A stretch of 64,000 bases of DNA from Dehalococcoidia bacterium (GTDB taxonomy: Bacteria; Chloroflexota; Dehalococcoidia; Tepidiformales; Tepidiformaceae), in the NCBI GenBank assembly GCA_020847985.1, contig JADLBC010000040.1:1-64000 (forward strand), in the 5' to 3' direction. Shown here in pieces: positions 19,710-29,108 of the stretch. The position numbers and the translations under genes were made by a program. Positions within the stretch are counted from its first letter, which is position 1; every line of letters starts with the position of its first letter. Below the pieces are notes generated by a model that ran no database searches, was not told the origin of the DNA, and saw only the letters and a program-made list of their open reading frames with translations.

Positions 19710-20924
19710 ATGGCGCGCATGCGATTCGGCGTATTCCTCGCACCTCATCACCCGCTCGGGGAGCACCCAACGTTGCAGTTGCAGCGTGACCTCGAGCTTG
19801 CGGCGCACCTGGACCGGCTGGGGTACGACGAATTCTGGACCGGTGAGCACCACTCGGGGGGCTGGGAGACGATCGGGTCGCCGGAGCTGTTCCTGGCGGC
19901 GGCGGGCGAACGGACGCAGCGCATCCGGCTGGGCACGGGAGTGGTTTCGCTGCCATACCACCACCCGTTTACGGTGGCGGCGCGCATCGTGCAGCTGGAC
20001 CACCTGACGCGGGGCCGGGCGATGCTGGGCGTGGGGCCCGGGGCGCTGCCTTCGGACGCGATGATGCTGGGGATCGACCCTTCGACGCAGCGGGACCGCA
20101 TGGACGAGGCGACGGGCGTCATCCAGCGGCTGCTGCGCCGCGAGACGGTGACGCACAAGAGCGACTGGTTCGAACTCAACCAGGCGCGGCTGCAGATCCT
20201 CCCACTGCAGGATGAGCTGCCGATGGTCTCGGCTTCGAGCGTGAGCCCGGCGGGGATGAAGGTGGCGGGGAAGTACGGCATCGGGGTGATCTCGGTCGCT
20301 TCGAACAGCGTCGAGGGGCTGGCAGCGCTGCCGACGCAGTGGGGCTTCGGCGAAACCTACGCGCGCGAAAACGGCCAGGTCATCGACCGGGGGAAGTGGC
20401 GGGTGATGACGCAGTGGCACATCGCGCCGACGCGGGAGCAGGCCATCGCGGAGGTGGCCGAGGGCCTGAAGCAGTGGCACAACGGCTACAAGGTGGACGT
20501 GCTCGGGCGGCCCAACGCGAACCATGTGGAAGACGGCGCGGCGATGGCGCGGGCGATGGTGGCGAACGGGTCGGCGATCTTCGGGCCGCCGGAGGACGCG
20601 GTCGCGCAGATCCGGAAGCTGCAGGACGTGAGCGGGGGCTTCGGGACGGTGATCGGCTTCGCGCACGACTGGGCAGGCCGTGGCGAGGCGATGTTCCGCA
20701 GCTACGACCTGTTCGCGCGCTATGTCATCCCGCGGCTGCAGGGGCTGACGGACAGCGTCGACGAGAGCGCGCGCTGGGTGGGGGCGGCGAAGGGCGAACT
20801 CATGCAGGGCGCGGGGCAGGCGATCCTGAAGGCGATTCGCGAGCACAACGTTTCGCACCCCCAGCAGCAGAAGGCGGAAGGCGCCGACGGGAGCGTGGTC
20901 GCCTTCGGCCGGGAGCAGACGTAG
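19710..20924 (+). CDS. LLM-class flavin-dependent monooxygenase
   Basis: 404 residues. The luciferase-like TIM barrel is shown by 'FGVFLAPHHPLGEHPTLQL', 'YDEFWTGEHHSGGWETIGSP', 'IRLGTGVVSLPYHHPFTVAA' and 'LDHLTRGRAMLGVGPGALPS'. It most resembles the limonene-monooxygenase-like branch. It uses FMNH2 (or F420H2 in relatives) to oxidise a small organic substrate that cannot be named from sequence. It is single-gene, ending 9 bases before the convergent DinB gene. Confidence 0.88.
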   Translation: MARMRFGVFLAPHHPLGEHPTLQLQRDLELAAHLDRLGYDEFWTGEHHSGGWETIGSPELFLAAAGERTQRIRLGTGVVSLPYHHPFTVAARIVQLDHLTRGRAMLGVGPGALPSDAMMLGIDPSTQRDRMDEATGVIQRLLRRETVTHKSDWFELNQARLQILPLQDELPMVSASSVSPAGMKVAGKYGIGVISVASNSVEGLAALPTQWGFGETYARENGQVIDRGKWRVMTQWHIAPTREQAIAEVAEGLKQWHNGYKVDVLGRPNANHVEDGAAMARAMVANGSAIFGPPEDAVAQIRKLQDVSGGFGTVIGFAHDWAGRGEAMFRSYDLFARYVIPRLQGLTDSVDESARWVGAAKGELMQGAGQAILKAIREHNVSHPQQQKAEGADGSVVAFGREQT

Positions 20925-20933
20925 GTCGCGGCG

Positions 20934-21506
20934 CTAGCTGGTCATGCCGCCGAGGCCGACCAGGGCGCGCGCGTGCTCGAGTTCGCCCAGGTGGCGGATG
21001 CCGTGCTGGAAGACGAAGCATTCGAGGGCGTGGAGGCGGCGGAAGGCGCCGGGGCCGACGACGATGGCGCAGAACGTCTGAGCGAGCGGGGGCGGCATGA
21101 CGGGGAAGATGACCTCGGCGAGGCGTTCGGGGGTAAGTGACTGGAGCACGCCTTCGGTCTGTTCGATGACGGCGGACTGGTAGGCGCGCCAGGCATCGAA
21201 ATCGGCGAAGCGGAGGTTCTGCATTTCGGCGACGGTCTGTTCGCGGCCGAGTTCGTCGACGTTGACGCCGATGCGGGGCGCCCAGCCGCCCGTGTCCCAG
21301 AGGGTTTCGCGGCCGAGGAAGATGCGGCTGATGGACTGGTCCTGGCCGCGCATGAAGTGGCTGAGGCTGAAGGCGATGGGGAGGACGCCATCGCGTTCGA
21401 AGTGGTTGACGTGGGCGAGGTTCATATCGCTGACGGCGCGCTGCCAGAGGATGTTCATGGCGCGGACGCGGCCGAGCAGGTTCTCCATGAAGATGTCGTC
21501 GTGCAT
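20934..21506 (-). CDS. DinB/YfiT-like putative metal-dependent protein
   Basis: 190 residues from ATG 21506 (AAGGAACGGG upstream). Helical, with spaced histidines 'VNHFERDGVLPIAFSLSHFM', 'RRLHALECFVFQHGIRHLGE' that fit the DinB four-helix metal-binding fold. Members include thiol-dependent transferases and many of unknown role. Function cannot be assigned further. Confidence 0.75.
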   Translation of the reverse strand: MHDDIFMENLLGRVRAMNILWQRAVSDMNLAHVNHFERDGVLPIAFSLSHFMRGQDQSISRIFLGRETLWDTGGWAPRIGVNVDELGREQTVAEMQNLRFADFDAWRAYQSAVIEQTEGVLQSLTPERLAEVIFPVMPPPLAQTFCAIVVGPGAFRRLHALECFVFQHGIRHLGELEHARALVGLGGMTS

Positions 21507-21648
21507 GGTCCCGTTCCTTGTGGGTGTGCGGTGCAGCCTACGCCGGTGAGGGCGAAGGAGCGGGCGCGAGAACTGTGAAAGGTCGCACGCAGAGAGGGCC
21601 GTGCAGCCCTTTCGCGGCGGGGGCGGGGCGCGCCACAATGCCCGCGCG

Positions 21649-22044
21649 ATGGCACAGCAGGCGATCGAACTCATCCTCCTGCGGCAGTGGGCCAGCTACC
21701 TCACGATCCCGGTGATGCTGGTGGACCGGGAGGGGGTGTTGCTGTTCTACAACGAGGCGGCGGAGAAGGTGCTCGGGCAGCGGTTCGAGGATGTGGACGA
21801 CCTGCGGGCGGAATCGCTGGCGGAGCTATTCCAGCTGCGGCACGAGGATGGCCGCCGGCTCACGCCGGAGGAGCATCCGCTCGGGGTGGCGCTGCACGAA
21901 CGGCGGCCTTCGCACCTGCGCATGCGGCTGCGCGCGCTGGATGGGTCGTGGCGGCTGATCGAATCGACGGCGATGCCGGTGGAAGCGCAGGGGACGCGGC
22001 ACCTGGGGGCGTTCGCGATGTTCTGGGAGGTGCCCGGGCCGTGA
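21649..22044 (+). CDS. Single PAS-domain protein
   Basis: 131 residues from ATG 21649, consisting almost only of one PAS fold: 'IPVMLVDREGVLLFYNEAAE', 'KVLGQRFEDVDDL', 'ALDGSWRLIESTAMPVE'. It has no kinase, cyclase or HTH output. Its stop overlaps the GTG start of the next gene (GTGA), so it is translationally coupled to the MBL-fold hydrolase. It may sense a small ligand for that enzyme; this is inference. Confidence 0.8.
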   Translation: MAQQAIELILLRQWASYLTIPVMLVDREGVLLFYNEAAEKVLGQRFEDVDDLRAESLAELFQLRHEDGRRLTPEEHPLGVALHERRPSHLRMRLRALDGSWRLIESTAMPVEAQGTRHLGAFAMFWEVPGP

Positions 22045-22874
22045 GGGTGACGCTCTGGGGGACGCGGGGTTCGATCCCGAGCGCGGGCCCGGAAACGGTG
22101 CGGTATGGCGGCAACACGGCGTGCGTGGAGGTGCGCGCGGGGGATGGGTCGCTGCTGGTGCTGGATGCCGGGTCGGGCATCCGGCGGCTGGGGACGGCGC
22201 TCGCGGGTCAGGGACGGCGCATCGACCTGCTGCTCAGCCACCTCCACATGGATCACGTGCAGGGGCTGGGGTTCTTCGCGCCGTTCTTCGAACGCGGGGC
22301 CGAGGTCCACCTCTGGGGGCCATCATCGACGGACCAGCGGATGCGGGAGCGGCTATCGCGGTACCTTTCGCCGCCGCTGTTCCCGGTGCGAATTCGCGAC
22401 CTGCCGTGCGCGTTGAGCATCCACGGGCTGACGGAGGAGCCGTTCGACCTGGGGCCGTTCCGGGTGACGGCAGGGCTTATCTGCCATCCGGGGGGGACGC
22501 TCGGGTACCGCATCGAGGAGGGGGGCCGGGTGCTCGCCTACCTCCCGGACCACGAGCCGGCGCTGGGAGTGAAGGCGTTCCCGGGGGAGCCGGAATGGAC
22601 CTCGGGGTACGACCTCGCGCGCGGGGCGGACGTGCTCATCCACGATGCCCAGTACACCGACGCGGAGTACCCGGAGCACGAAGGCTGGGGGCACAGCGCG
22701 ACCTCGCACACGCTGGCGATGGCGAGCCTCTGCGGGGTGGGGCGGCTCGTGACATTCCATCATGACCCTTCGCACGGGGACGATGCGCTCGACGCGATGC
22801 ACGCTGAGGCGTGTGGCGCGGAGCTGCCGTTCACGGTCGTGCCGGGGTGCGAGGGGTTGAGCTTCGACGTCTGA
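22041..22874 (+). CDS. MBL-fold metallo-hydrolase
   Basis: 277 residues from GTG 22041. Metallo-beta-lactamase features: 'VTLWGTRGSIPSAGPETVRY', 'LDAGSGIRRLG', metal motif 'LLSHLHMDHVQGL' (HxHxDH), 'VLIHDAQYTDAEYPEHEGWG' and a late His in 'TFHHDPSHGD'. The pattern resembles the subfamily often fused to, or placed with, signalling domains, which fits its coupling to the PAS protein. It likely cleaves a phosphodiester or ester; the substrate is unknown. Confidence 0.88.
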   Translation: MRVTLWGTRGSIPSAGPETVRYGGNTACVEVRAGDGSLLVLDAGSGIRRLGTALAGQGRRIDLLLSHLHMDHVQGLGFFAPFFERGAEVHLWGPSSTDQRMRERLSRYLSPPLFPVRIRDLPCALSIHGLTEEPFDLGPFRVTAGLICHPGGTLGYRIEEGGRVLAYLPDHEPALGVKAFPGEPEWTSGYDLARGADVLIHDAQYTDAEYPEHEGWGHSATSHTLAMASLCGVGRLVTFHHDPSHGDDALDAMHAEACGAELPFTVVPGCEGLSFDV

Positions 22875-22920
22875 GCGGGCGGGCACGACGCCGGGGCGCG
22901 ACGGCGTTACGCTTCGCGCC

Positions 22921-23700
22921 ATGCCCTACGCACACGTCAACGGCGCGAACCTGTACTACGAGCAGCACGGAAGCGGGCCCGACCTGGTGTTCCACCACGG
23001 GGCCGGCGGCAATCACTTTTCGTGGTGGCAGCAGGTGCCGGCGTTCGCGGATCGATACCGGGTGACGGTGTTCGATGCGCGGGGATGGGGCGTCTCGCGC
23101 GGGGACATGGCGGTGGGCCGCTTCGTGCTGGGGACGGACACGGTGGCGCTGATGGACCACCTCCGCATCGAGCGGGCGCACGTGGTGGCGCAATCGATGG
23201 GGGGGCGCGCGGTGGCGGGGCTGGCACGGCTGGCGCCGGGGCGAATCCGTTCGCTGGTGCTCTGCGGCACGACGGCGGGCGCGACGAACGACCGGGTGCG
23301 CGAACTCCAGGATGAGCTGAAGGACGAGCGTGGCGACGGGGGGCTGCGGGAACACGCGCTGGCGAAGCCGTTCGAGCAGGCGAACCCGGCGCTGGCGCAC
23401 CTCTACCGGCAGATCAACGCGCTGAACCCGAAGCGGCCGCGGGGCTTTCTCGGCAGGCCGCCGGCGACGTACCGCGGTTCGATGCATGGGGCGCTGGCGG
23501 CGCTGGGCGTGCCGATCTTCTTCATCGTCGGCGAGCACGACCTGATCACGTCGCCAGAGATGATCCGGGAGGCGCATGGGCTGATCCCGGGTTCGGGGAT
23601 GCACGAGATCAAGGGCGCGGGGCACTCGGCCTACTTCGAAAAGGCGGACGAGTTCAACGCGGTGCTCGGGGATTTCCTGGCCGGGGTGCCGATCGACTAA
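22921..23700 (+). CDS. Alpha/beta hydrolase
   Basis: 259 residues. Oxyanion region 'LVFHHGAGGNHFSWWQQVP', nucleophile elbow 'VVAQSMGGRAVAGLA' (Ser), acid 'FIVGEHDLIT' and catalytic His in 'IKGAGHSAYFEKADEF'. All triad positions are present. It is a cytoplasmic esterase or hydrolase with unknown substrate. It ends 23 bp from the convergent methyltransferase. Confidence 0.9.
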   Translation: MPYAHVNGANLYYEQHGSGPDLVFHHGAGGNHFSWWQQVPAFADRYRVTVFDARGWGVSRGDMAVGRFVLGTDTVALMDHLRIERAHVVAQSMGGRAVAGLARLAPGRIRSLVLCGTTAGATNDRVRELQDELKDERGDGGLREHALAKPFEQANPALAHLYRQINALNPKRPRGFLGRPPATYRGSMHGALAALGVPIFFIVGEHDLITSPEMIREAHGLIPGSGMHEIKGAGHSAYFEKADEFNAVLGDFLAGVPID

Positions 23701-23723
23701 CGGTAGTGCCGGTGCGCCGCGCG

Positions 23724-24461
23724 CTACTTCCGGAAGAGGTAGATGGCCCAACCGAGCAGGTCGCGCTCCCAGCGGAGGTAGTGCTCGCGGGCGGTGCGAA
23801 CGCGGGCGAGGACGTCCTCGCGGTCGGGATCGCCGGGGTTTGCCGCGGCCCAGCGTTCGGCGGCATTCCACGTGAGGCCCTGGTAGCGGTCCCAGTCGTC
23901 CTCGCTGCTGACGACGGCATAAAGGGGAGTGAGCCCCTGTTCGAGCCCGGCCGTGACATTCCCGTGGTGGTCGCGAAAGAGGTTGCGGTCCATGGCGGAG
24001 GCTGCGAGGTATTCGGGGGAGGGCTCCTTCTTCCAGAACGGTTCGCCGGCCATCACGAGGCCGCCGGGGCGGACCCAGCGGGCGAGCGCGGCGAGGGTGG
24101 CGGCGTGGCCTCCGAAGGTCCAACTCGCGCCGAGGCACATGGCGAGGTCGAAGGTGTCCGGTTCGGCCGCGAAATCCGCGCCGTCTTGCTCGACGATTTC
24201 GAGCTTTCCCGGGACGCGCAGCTCGGCCCGGGCGCGGGCTTCGTTCGCGACGAAGGGCGAGAGGTCGACGCCGATGCCGCTGCACTGGTACTGCTCGGCG
24301 ACGCGGACGAGGATCTCGGCCTTGCCGCAGGCGATATCGAGCACACGCGCGCCGGCGGGCAGGTCGAGCAGGACCACGAGTTCGTCAACCTTCGCGACGC
24401 TCGATGGATTGCAGATGATGTGGTCGCGATGGGTGATATCGAAGAACTTCCAGCGGTCCAT
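23724..24461 (-). CDS. Class I SAM-dependent methyltransferase
   Basis: 245 residues from ATG 24461. SAM-binding motif I 'ARVLDIACGKAEILVRVAE', motif II region 'GIGVDLSPFVANEARARAEL' and 'PDTFDLAMCLGASWTFGGHA', followed by 'ALARWVRPGGLVMAGEPFW'. A small-molecule type methyltransferase; substrate unknown. It stands alone between convergent and divergent neighbours. Confidence 0.88.
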   Translation of the reverse strand: MDRWKFFDITHRDHIICNPSSVAKVDELVVLLDLPAGARVLDIACGKAEILVRVAEQYQCSGIGVDLSPFVANEARARAELRVPGKLEIVEQDGADFAAEPDTFDLAMCLGASWTFGGHAATLAALARWVRPGGLVMAGEPFWKKEPSPEYLAASAMDRNLFRDHHGNVTAGLEQGLTPLYAVVSSEDDWDRYQGLTWNAAERWAAANPGDPDREDVLARVRTAREHYLRWERDLLGWAIYLFRK

Positions 24462-24681
24462 GAGGGTGCATCCTGTGGCCAGCGCGAGGCGGCGAAGTGG
24501 GGGCAGCGTACCGGGCAGGGGGCAGGGCGCAACGGCCAGGGCGTCCCTGCCGGGGTGGTCCCATGGGCGCCGGGCATTCGACTGGTGCCGCCGATGCGGG
24601 GCTCCCGGCGCGCGCGCCCTACGGTAAACGGTGGACATCGGGTTGCTCGCACCCGTAGGGGCGGTTTATGGTCTAGTCCTC

Positions 24682-24996
24682 ATGGACTGGCTCCGCAGCC
24701 TGATCAATTGGCTTGGTGCGTTGTTTTCGCGAGGCTCCTCGAGCGACGAGGGGTGGGTCGAGCCTTCGAACGTGATCACGCGCGCGGTCCTGGCGATGGA
24801 CGAGGAGTTGGCGCCGCTGGAGATGGATCCGGTGGTGGCGGAGGAGATCGCGCCCGAGCCGGAGCCGACGCCGGAGCCGGTCATCGAGCCGGCGGCGGCG
24901 GAAGTCGCGGCTCCTTCGCGCAAGAAGAGCGACGACGCGGAGGAAGAGCCCGAGGAAGCGGCGAAGGAGCCGGCGGCGGAAGAGCGCGCGGCGTAG
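24682..24996 (+). CDS. Small protein with acidic disordered tail
   Basis: 104 residues from ATG 24682. A short amphipathic/hydrophobic start ('MDWLRSLINWLGALF') is followed by a tail very rich in Glu, Pro and Ala ('PEPEPTPEPVIEP', 'AEEEPEEAAKEPAAEER'). It might attach peripherally to the membrane. I recognise no family. Codon use and an open frame support it, but low complexity makes it less certain. Confidence 0.5.
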   Translation: MDWLRSLINWLGALFSRGSSSDEGWVEPSNVITRAVLAMDEELAPLEMDPVVAEEIAPEPEPTPEPVIEPAAAEVAAPSRKKSDDAEEEPEEAAKEPAAEERAA

Positions 24997-25089
24997 CAGC
25001 CGGCGATACCGCGAGCGTCGCACGACGAAGCGCGAGACTTCGGTGAACCAGTTCGAATCCCATCGAAGGCGATGCCGCGCGGGCGAGCG

Positions 25090-26598
25090 TCAGGACGGGC
25101 GCTTTTCCGGAATGCCCCAGCGGCCGTAGGTGCGGGCGAGTTCGCGCAGCCAGTCGTGGCGCGCGGGTGGCAGTTCGTCCCAGCCGAAGCGCCAGCCCCA
25201 GTTACCATCGGGCTCGCCGGGGACGTTCATGCGCGCTTCGCGGCCCAGGCCCAGGACGTCCTGCATGGGCAGGATGGCGACCTCCGAGACGGCGCGGTAG
25301 GCCATGCGCACGAGGTCGTCGGGGCAGGGGTGTTCGCAGGCGAGGTAGCGGCGGAGGTTCGCGAGTTCGACCTCGCCGGCGCTGGCGAACCAGCCGGCGG
25401 TGGTGTCGTTGTCGTGCGTGCCGGTGTAGATGACGGAGCGGGGATCGAGGTTGTGCGGGAGATAGGGGTTCGCGGCGTCATCGCCGAAGGCGAACTGGAG
25501 CACCTTCATGCCCGGGTAGGCGAGGCCGTCGCAGAGGGCGCGGACGGCGGGGGTGATGACGCCAAGGTCTTCGGCGACGACGGGCAGGGGGCCGAGCGCG
25601 CCGGTGAGGGCATCGAAGAGCGCGCGGCCGGGCCCGGGAACCCAGTGGCCGTGCACGGCCGTGGGCTCATCGGCGGGGATTTCCCAGGCAGCTTCGAAAC
25701 CGCGGAAGTGATCGAGACGGAGGGTATCGACCTGGGCGAGGGCCCAGGCGAGGCGATCGCGCCACCAGCCGTAGCCATCGCGGGCGAGGGCGTCCCAATC
25801 GTAGAGGGGGTTGCCCCAGCGCTGGCCGGTGGCGGAGAAGGCATCGGGCGGGACTCCGGCGACCATGATTGGGCGGCCTTCGCCATCGAGCTTGAAGATG
25901 CGCTGGTTGGCCCAGGTATCGGCGCTGTCGTGGTCGACGAAGATGGGCATATCGCCCATGAGTTCGATGCCGCGTTCGTGGGCGTAGTGGCGGAGGGCGG
26001 CCCACTGGCGGTCGAAGCACCACTGGGTGAACTCCTCGAGGGCGACATCGGCGGCGAGTTCGTCGCGGGCAGCGGAGAGGCTCGCGGGTTCGCGATGGCG
26101 GAGGGCGGCGGGCCATTCGAGCCAGCTGACATCGCGGTGCTTGCGGCGAAGTGCGGTGAAGAGGGCGTAATCCGCGAGCCAGTGGGCGCGGGCGCGGAAG
26201 GCATCGGCTTCGTGGGCGCGGCCCTGTTCGTGCCAGCGTCCGCAGGCGGTGCGGAGGAGGGTCTCGCGGCGTTCGGCGACGGCGGCCCAGGGCACGCGGC
26301 TCTCTTCGGGGAGCGTCGCGGCGGCGAGATCGGCGTCATCGAGGAGGCCGTCGTCGCGAAGGAGTTCGGGCGAGACGAGGAGCGGGTTGCCGGCGAAGGT
26401 TGAACGGGCGGCATAGGGTGACTGGCCGGCGCCGGGGGGCGTGAGGGGAAGCACCTGCCAGAGCCGCTGCCCCGCGGAGGCGAGGAAATCGACGAAATGG
26501 TAGGCGGCGGGACCGAGGTCGCCGATGCCGAAGGGCCCGGGGAGGGAGGTGGGATGGAGCAGCACGCCGGCTTTGCGCCGTTCGGGGTGGTCAGACAC
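25090..26598 (-). CDS. malQ: 4-alpha-glucanotransferase (amylomaltase)
   Basis: 502 residues, normal for GH77. 'GVLLHPTSLPGPFGIGDLG' at the start, then 'ELMGDMPIFVDHDSADTWAN', nucleophile region 'LRLDHFRGFEAAWEIP', acid/base 'VVAEDLGVITPAV' and 'YTGTHDNDTTAGWF'. It transfers glucan segments between maltodextrins in glycogen or maltose use. No other glycogen gene lies beside it. Confidence 0.96.
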   Translation of the reverse strand: MSDHPERRKAGVLLHPTSLPGPFGIGDLGPAAYHFVDFLASAGQRLWQVLPLTPPGAGQSPYAARSTFAGNPLLVSPELLRDDGLLDDADLAAATLPEESRVPWAAVAERRETLLRTACGRWHEQGRAHEADAFRARAHWLADYALFTALRRKHRDVSWLEWPAALRHREPASLSAARDELAADVALEEFTQWCFDRQWAALRHYAHERGIELMGDMPIFVDHDSADTWANQRIFKLDGEGRPIMVAGVPPDAFSATGQRWGNPLYDWDALARDGYGWWRDRLAWALAQVDTLRLDHFRGFEAAWEIPADEPTAVHGHWVPGPGRALFDALTGALGPLPVVAEDLGVITPAVRALCDGLAYPGMKVLQFAFGDDAANPYLPHNLDPRSVIYTGTHDNDTTAGWFASAGEVELANLRRYLACEHPCPDDLVRMAYRAVSEVAILPMQDVLGLGREARMNVPGEPDGNWGWRFGWDELPPARHDWLRELARTYGRWGIPEKRPS

Positions 26599-26734
26599 GG
26601 GAGCGTCTCATGCCATCACAGCGTGGCGCATCGTTTCGCGGGGGTCGAGCGGCCGTCCGTTACGGTTTCGTTCCGTTCGCCGGGGACGTTCGCAACCGGG
26701 GGCAGCGAGATGCCGCCCCCGGCGCTCGCGTTCG

Positions 26735-27370
26735 CTACTTGCTCGGGTCCGGAGTCATGCGGAGGTAGGGCTTGAGCTCGGTATAGCCCCTGGGGAAGAG
26801 GGTGTCGGCTTCTTCGTTCTTGATGGCGGGGAGGACGACGCAATCGTTGCCGGCCTGCCAGTTCACCGGGGTCGCGACCTTGTACTTGTCGGTGAGTTGG
26901 AGGGAATCGATGACGCGGAGGATCTCGTCGAAGTTGCGGCCGGTGGAGGCGGGATAGGTGAGGGTGAGGCGCAGCTTGCCGGCCGGGTCGATGACGAAGA
27001 CGGAGCGGACGGTGCCGGTGGCGCCTTCGCCGCCCTGGAGCATGTCGTAGAGGGTCGCGACTTTGCGGTCGGCGTCGGCGAGCAGGGGGTAATTGAGGGC
27101 GGTGCCCTGGGTCTCGGCGATATCGCCAACCCACTTCACGTGCGAATCGAGGGGGTCGACGGAGAGGCCGATGGGCTTGACGTTGCGGCGATCGAATTCG
27201 GGCTTGAGCTTCGCGACCATGCCGAGCTCGGTGGTGCAGACGGGGGTGAAATCGGCGGGGTGGGAGAAGAGGATGGCCCAGCTATCGCCCTTCCACTCGT
27301 TGAAGTGGATGGGGCCTTCGGTCGATTCCTGGGTGAAATCGGGGGCGGTGTCGCCGAGGCGGAGGGACAT
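26735..27370 (-). CDS. 1-Cys peroxiredoxin (Prx6 type)
   Basis: 211 residues from ATG 27370. Peroxidatic Cys in 'SHPADFTPVCTTELGMVAKL' and the Prx6-type C-terminal dimerisation region with 'TPVNWQAGNDCVVLPAI'. It reduces peroxides with a thiol donor in the cytoplasm. It lies about 150 bp downstream of the glutathione peroxidase gene on the same strand, so the two form an antioxidant pair and may be co-transcribed. Confidence 0.94.
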   Translation of the reverse strand: MSLRLGDTAPDFTQESTEGPIHFNEWKGDSWAILFSHPADFTPVCTTELGMVAKLKPEFDRRNVKPIGLSVDPLDSHVKWVGDIAETQGTALNYPLLADADRKVATLYDMLQGGEGATGTVRSVFVIDPAGKLRLTLTYPASTGRNFDEILRVIDSLQLTDKYKVATPVNWQAGNDCVVLPAIKNEEADTLFPRGYTELKPYLRMTPDPSK

Positions 27371-27519
27371 GTGGGGATCTCCTTCTGGGTATTCGTGGGT
27401 GCGCGGGCCTGGCGGAGGCGCGAACGCACAGGCAGTTTGCCCGTTCGGGGCGCAGTGGGCGATGACGCAGCGGCGGCCCGGCCGCGTGTGGCGGACGGCG
27501 CGGGCCGGGGCCACGTGGG

Positions 27520-28005
27520 CTAGCTCGCTTCGGTGGCGAGCAGGGATTCGAGCGCTTCGACGACTTCGGGCGCGTCGGGCTCGGTGCGAGGGCTGAAGCA
27601 GGCGGCGACGGTGCCATCGCGCGCGACCAGGTACTTCTGGAAGTTCCAGCGAACATCGCCGCCGATGGGCTCGGGCTGGCCGGTGAGTTCGCGATAGAGC
27701 GGGTGCATGGCATCGCCGGTGACGGCGATTTTCGAGAAGACGGGGAAGGTGACGCCGTAATTGCGCTGGCAGAAATCGGCGATCTCGGCGTCGGTGCCGG
27801 GTTCCTGCTCGCGGAAGTCGTTTGCGGGGAAGCCAAGGATGGTGAAGCCGCGTTCGCGGTAGCGGTCGTACATGGCCTGGAGGCCGGTGTACTGGGGGGT
27901 GAGGCCGCACTTGCTGGCGACGTTGACGAGCATGATGACCTGGCCCTGGTACTTCGAAAGGGGTTCGGGCTGGCCATCGAGGCGGTTCATGGTGAGTTCG
28001 AACAT
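27520..28005 (-). CDS. Glutathione peroxidase family protein (Cys type)
   Basis: 161 residues from ATG 28005. Active-site 'VNVASKCGLTPQYTGLQAMY' with Cys rather than selenocysteine, then 'GFPANDFREQEPGTDAEI' and 'VRWNFQKYLV' supplying the Trp and Asn. The Cys often seen in 'FPCN' is Ala here, so that resolving thiol is missing. It detoxifies hydroperoxides, most likely using thioredoxin. Upstream neighbour of the 1-Cys peroxiredoxin. Confidence 0.93.
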   Translation of the reverse strand: MFELTMNRLDGQPEPLSKYQGQVIMLVNVASKCGLTPQYTGLQAMYDRYRERGFTILGFPANDFREQEPGTDAEIADFCQRNYGVTFPVFSKIAVTGDAMHPLYRELTGQPEPIGGDVRWNFQKYLVARDGTVAACFSPRTEPDAPEVVEALESLLATEAS

Positions 28006-28110
28006 TGGGGACGGTCCTCCGCGTGGTGGGGATTCAGCATAGCGGCTGGCGGCGCGCTCCGGGTCCGGTAGTATGCGCGCGCACCGGCGGCTGGCCGGCG
28101 GAGGACGGGC

Positions 28111-28902
28111 ATGGCTCTGGAAGCGCGATACGGCGACGTGGCGGTGGAGGTGCGGGCGGACGGCGTGGTAGTGCTGGAGATCCAGCGGGCGCCGAACAAC
28201 TTCTTCGATGCGGCGCTCATCGGGGCGCTCTCGGATGTATACGAGGCGATCGACGCGGAGCCGGGTTGCCGGGCGATCGTGCTGGCGGCGGCGGGCAAAC
28301 ACTTCTGCGCGGGTGCGAACTTCTCGGCGCAGGCGGCGGGCACGGCGCCCACGGCGCGCGACACGAGCAACGACCTCTACATGCAGGCGGCGCGGCTGCT
28401 GGAGGCGAAAACGCCGGTGGTGGCGGCGGTGCACGGCGCGGCCATCGGCGGCGGGCTCGGGCTGGCGTGCTCGGCGGACTTCCGGGTGGGCTGTGGCGAA
28501 ACGCGGATGGCATCGAACTTCGCGCAGCTGGGCTTCCACCACGGCTTCGGGCTGACGATCACGCTGCCGCCGATCGTGGGGCAGCAGAAGGCGCTGGAGA
28601 TGCTGTTTACGGGGCGGCGGCTGGATGGCGAGGAGTGTCACCAGATCGGGTTGCTGGACCGGCTGGTAGCGCCGGAGGAGGTGCGCGCGGAGGCGATCCG
28701 GTTCGCGGGCGAGATCGCGTCGTCGGCGCCGCTGGCGGTGCGCAGCATCCGGGCGACGATGCGCGGGAACATCGGCGAACGCTACCGCGCGGCGACGACG
28801 CACGAGGGCAAGGAGCAGGCCTGGCTGCGTGCGACGGAAGACTTCCGCGAGGGCATCCGGGCGAGCGCGGAGCGGCGGGAGCCGAAGTTCGCGGGGCGGT
28901 AG
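28111..28902 (+). CDS. Enoyl-CoA hydratase/isomerase family protein
   Basis: 263 residues. Crotonase fold: oxyanion-hole segments 'AAAGKHFCAGANFSAQ' and 'AAVHGAAIGGGLGLACSADF', then 'RMASNFAQLGFHHGFGLTI' and 'LTGRRLDGEE'-like 'FTGRRLDGEECHQIGL'. It acts on CoA thioesters, probably in fatty-acid or related acid breakdown. The exact substrate cannot be set because this superfamily is broad. It ends at a composite hairpin repeat. Confidence 0.88.
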   Translation: MALEARYGDVAVEVRADGVVVLEIQRAPNNFFDAALIGALSDVYEAIDAEPGCRAIVLAAAGKHFCAGANFSAQAAGTAPTARDTSNDLYMQAARLLEAKTPVVAAVHGAAIGGGLGLACSADFRVGCGETRMASNFAQLGFHHGFGLTITLPPIVGQQKALEMLFTGRRLDGEECHQIGLLDRLVAPEEVRAEAIRFAGEIASSAPLAVRSIRATMRGNIGERYRAATTHEGKEQAWLRATEDFREGIRASAERREPKFAGR

Positions 28903-28909
28903 CGCCGCG

Positions 28910-29099
28910 AGTTCCCAGTTCCCAGTTCCCAGTTCCCGGTTCCCAGTTCCCAGGGGCTACCCCGGGTGGCGTGCTCCCCTGAGGGGGCGGCGGGTGACCG
29001 GGGGTAGCCCACTGGCTACCGGGAACTGGGAACCGGGAACTCCCACCCCGCACCCACGACGAAGCCCGCGCCGAAGAGGCGCGGGCTTCGTGGTGGGTG
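28910..29099. repeat. Composite hairpin repeat, copy 1
   Basis: Six head-to-tail heptamers of AGTTCCC/GGTTCCC (28910-28951) are mirrored by three inverted heptamers GGGAACT/GGGAACC (29021-29041). Inside these a 10-bp inverted repeat gggctacccc (28954-28963) / ggggtagccc (29001-29010) is nested. The element can fold as one hairpin of about 130 nt. It is followed at 29051-29099 by a second, 22-bp hairpin. A related copy lies at 31467-31636. It sits between convergent genes. Confidence 0.8.
29051..29099. terminator. Bidirectional terminator hairpin
   Basis: cacccacgacgaagcccgcgcc pairs with ggcgcgggcttcgtggtgggtg with one mismatch and a 5-base loop, between the convergent enoyl-CoA hydratase and secreted-protein genes. 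It is near-identical to the hairpin at 31589-31636. Confidence 0.7.
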
Positions 29100-29108
29100 C
29101 GGGTGGGC

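Noticed and set aside
27520-28005. Selenocysteine in the glutathione peroxidase
   Set aside because: The active-site codon encodes Cys (ASKCG) and there is no in-frame TGA.
28910-28951. CRISPR array suggested by short tandem repeats
   Set aside because: Units are 7 bp with no spacers, and no cas gene is present.
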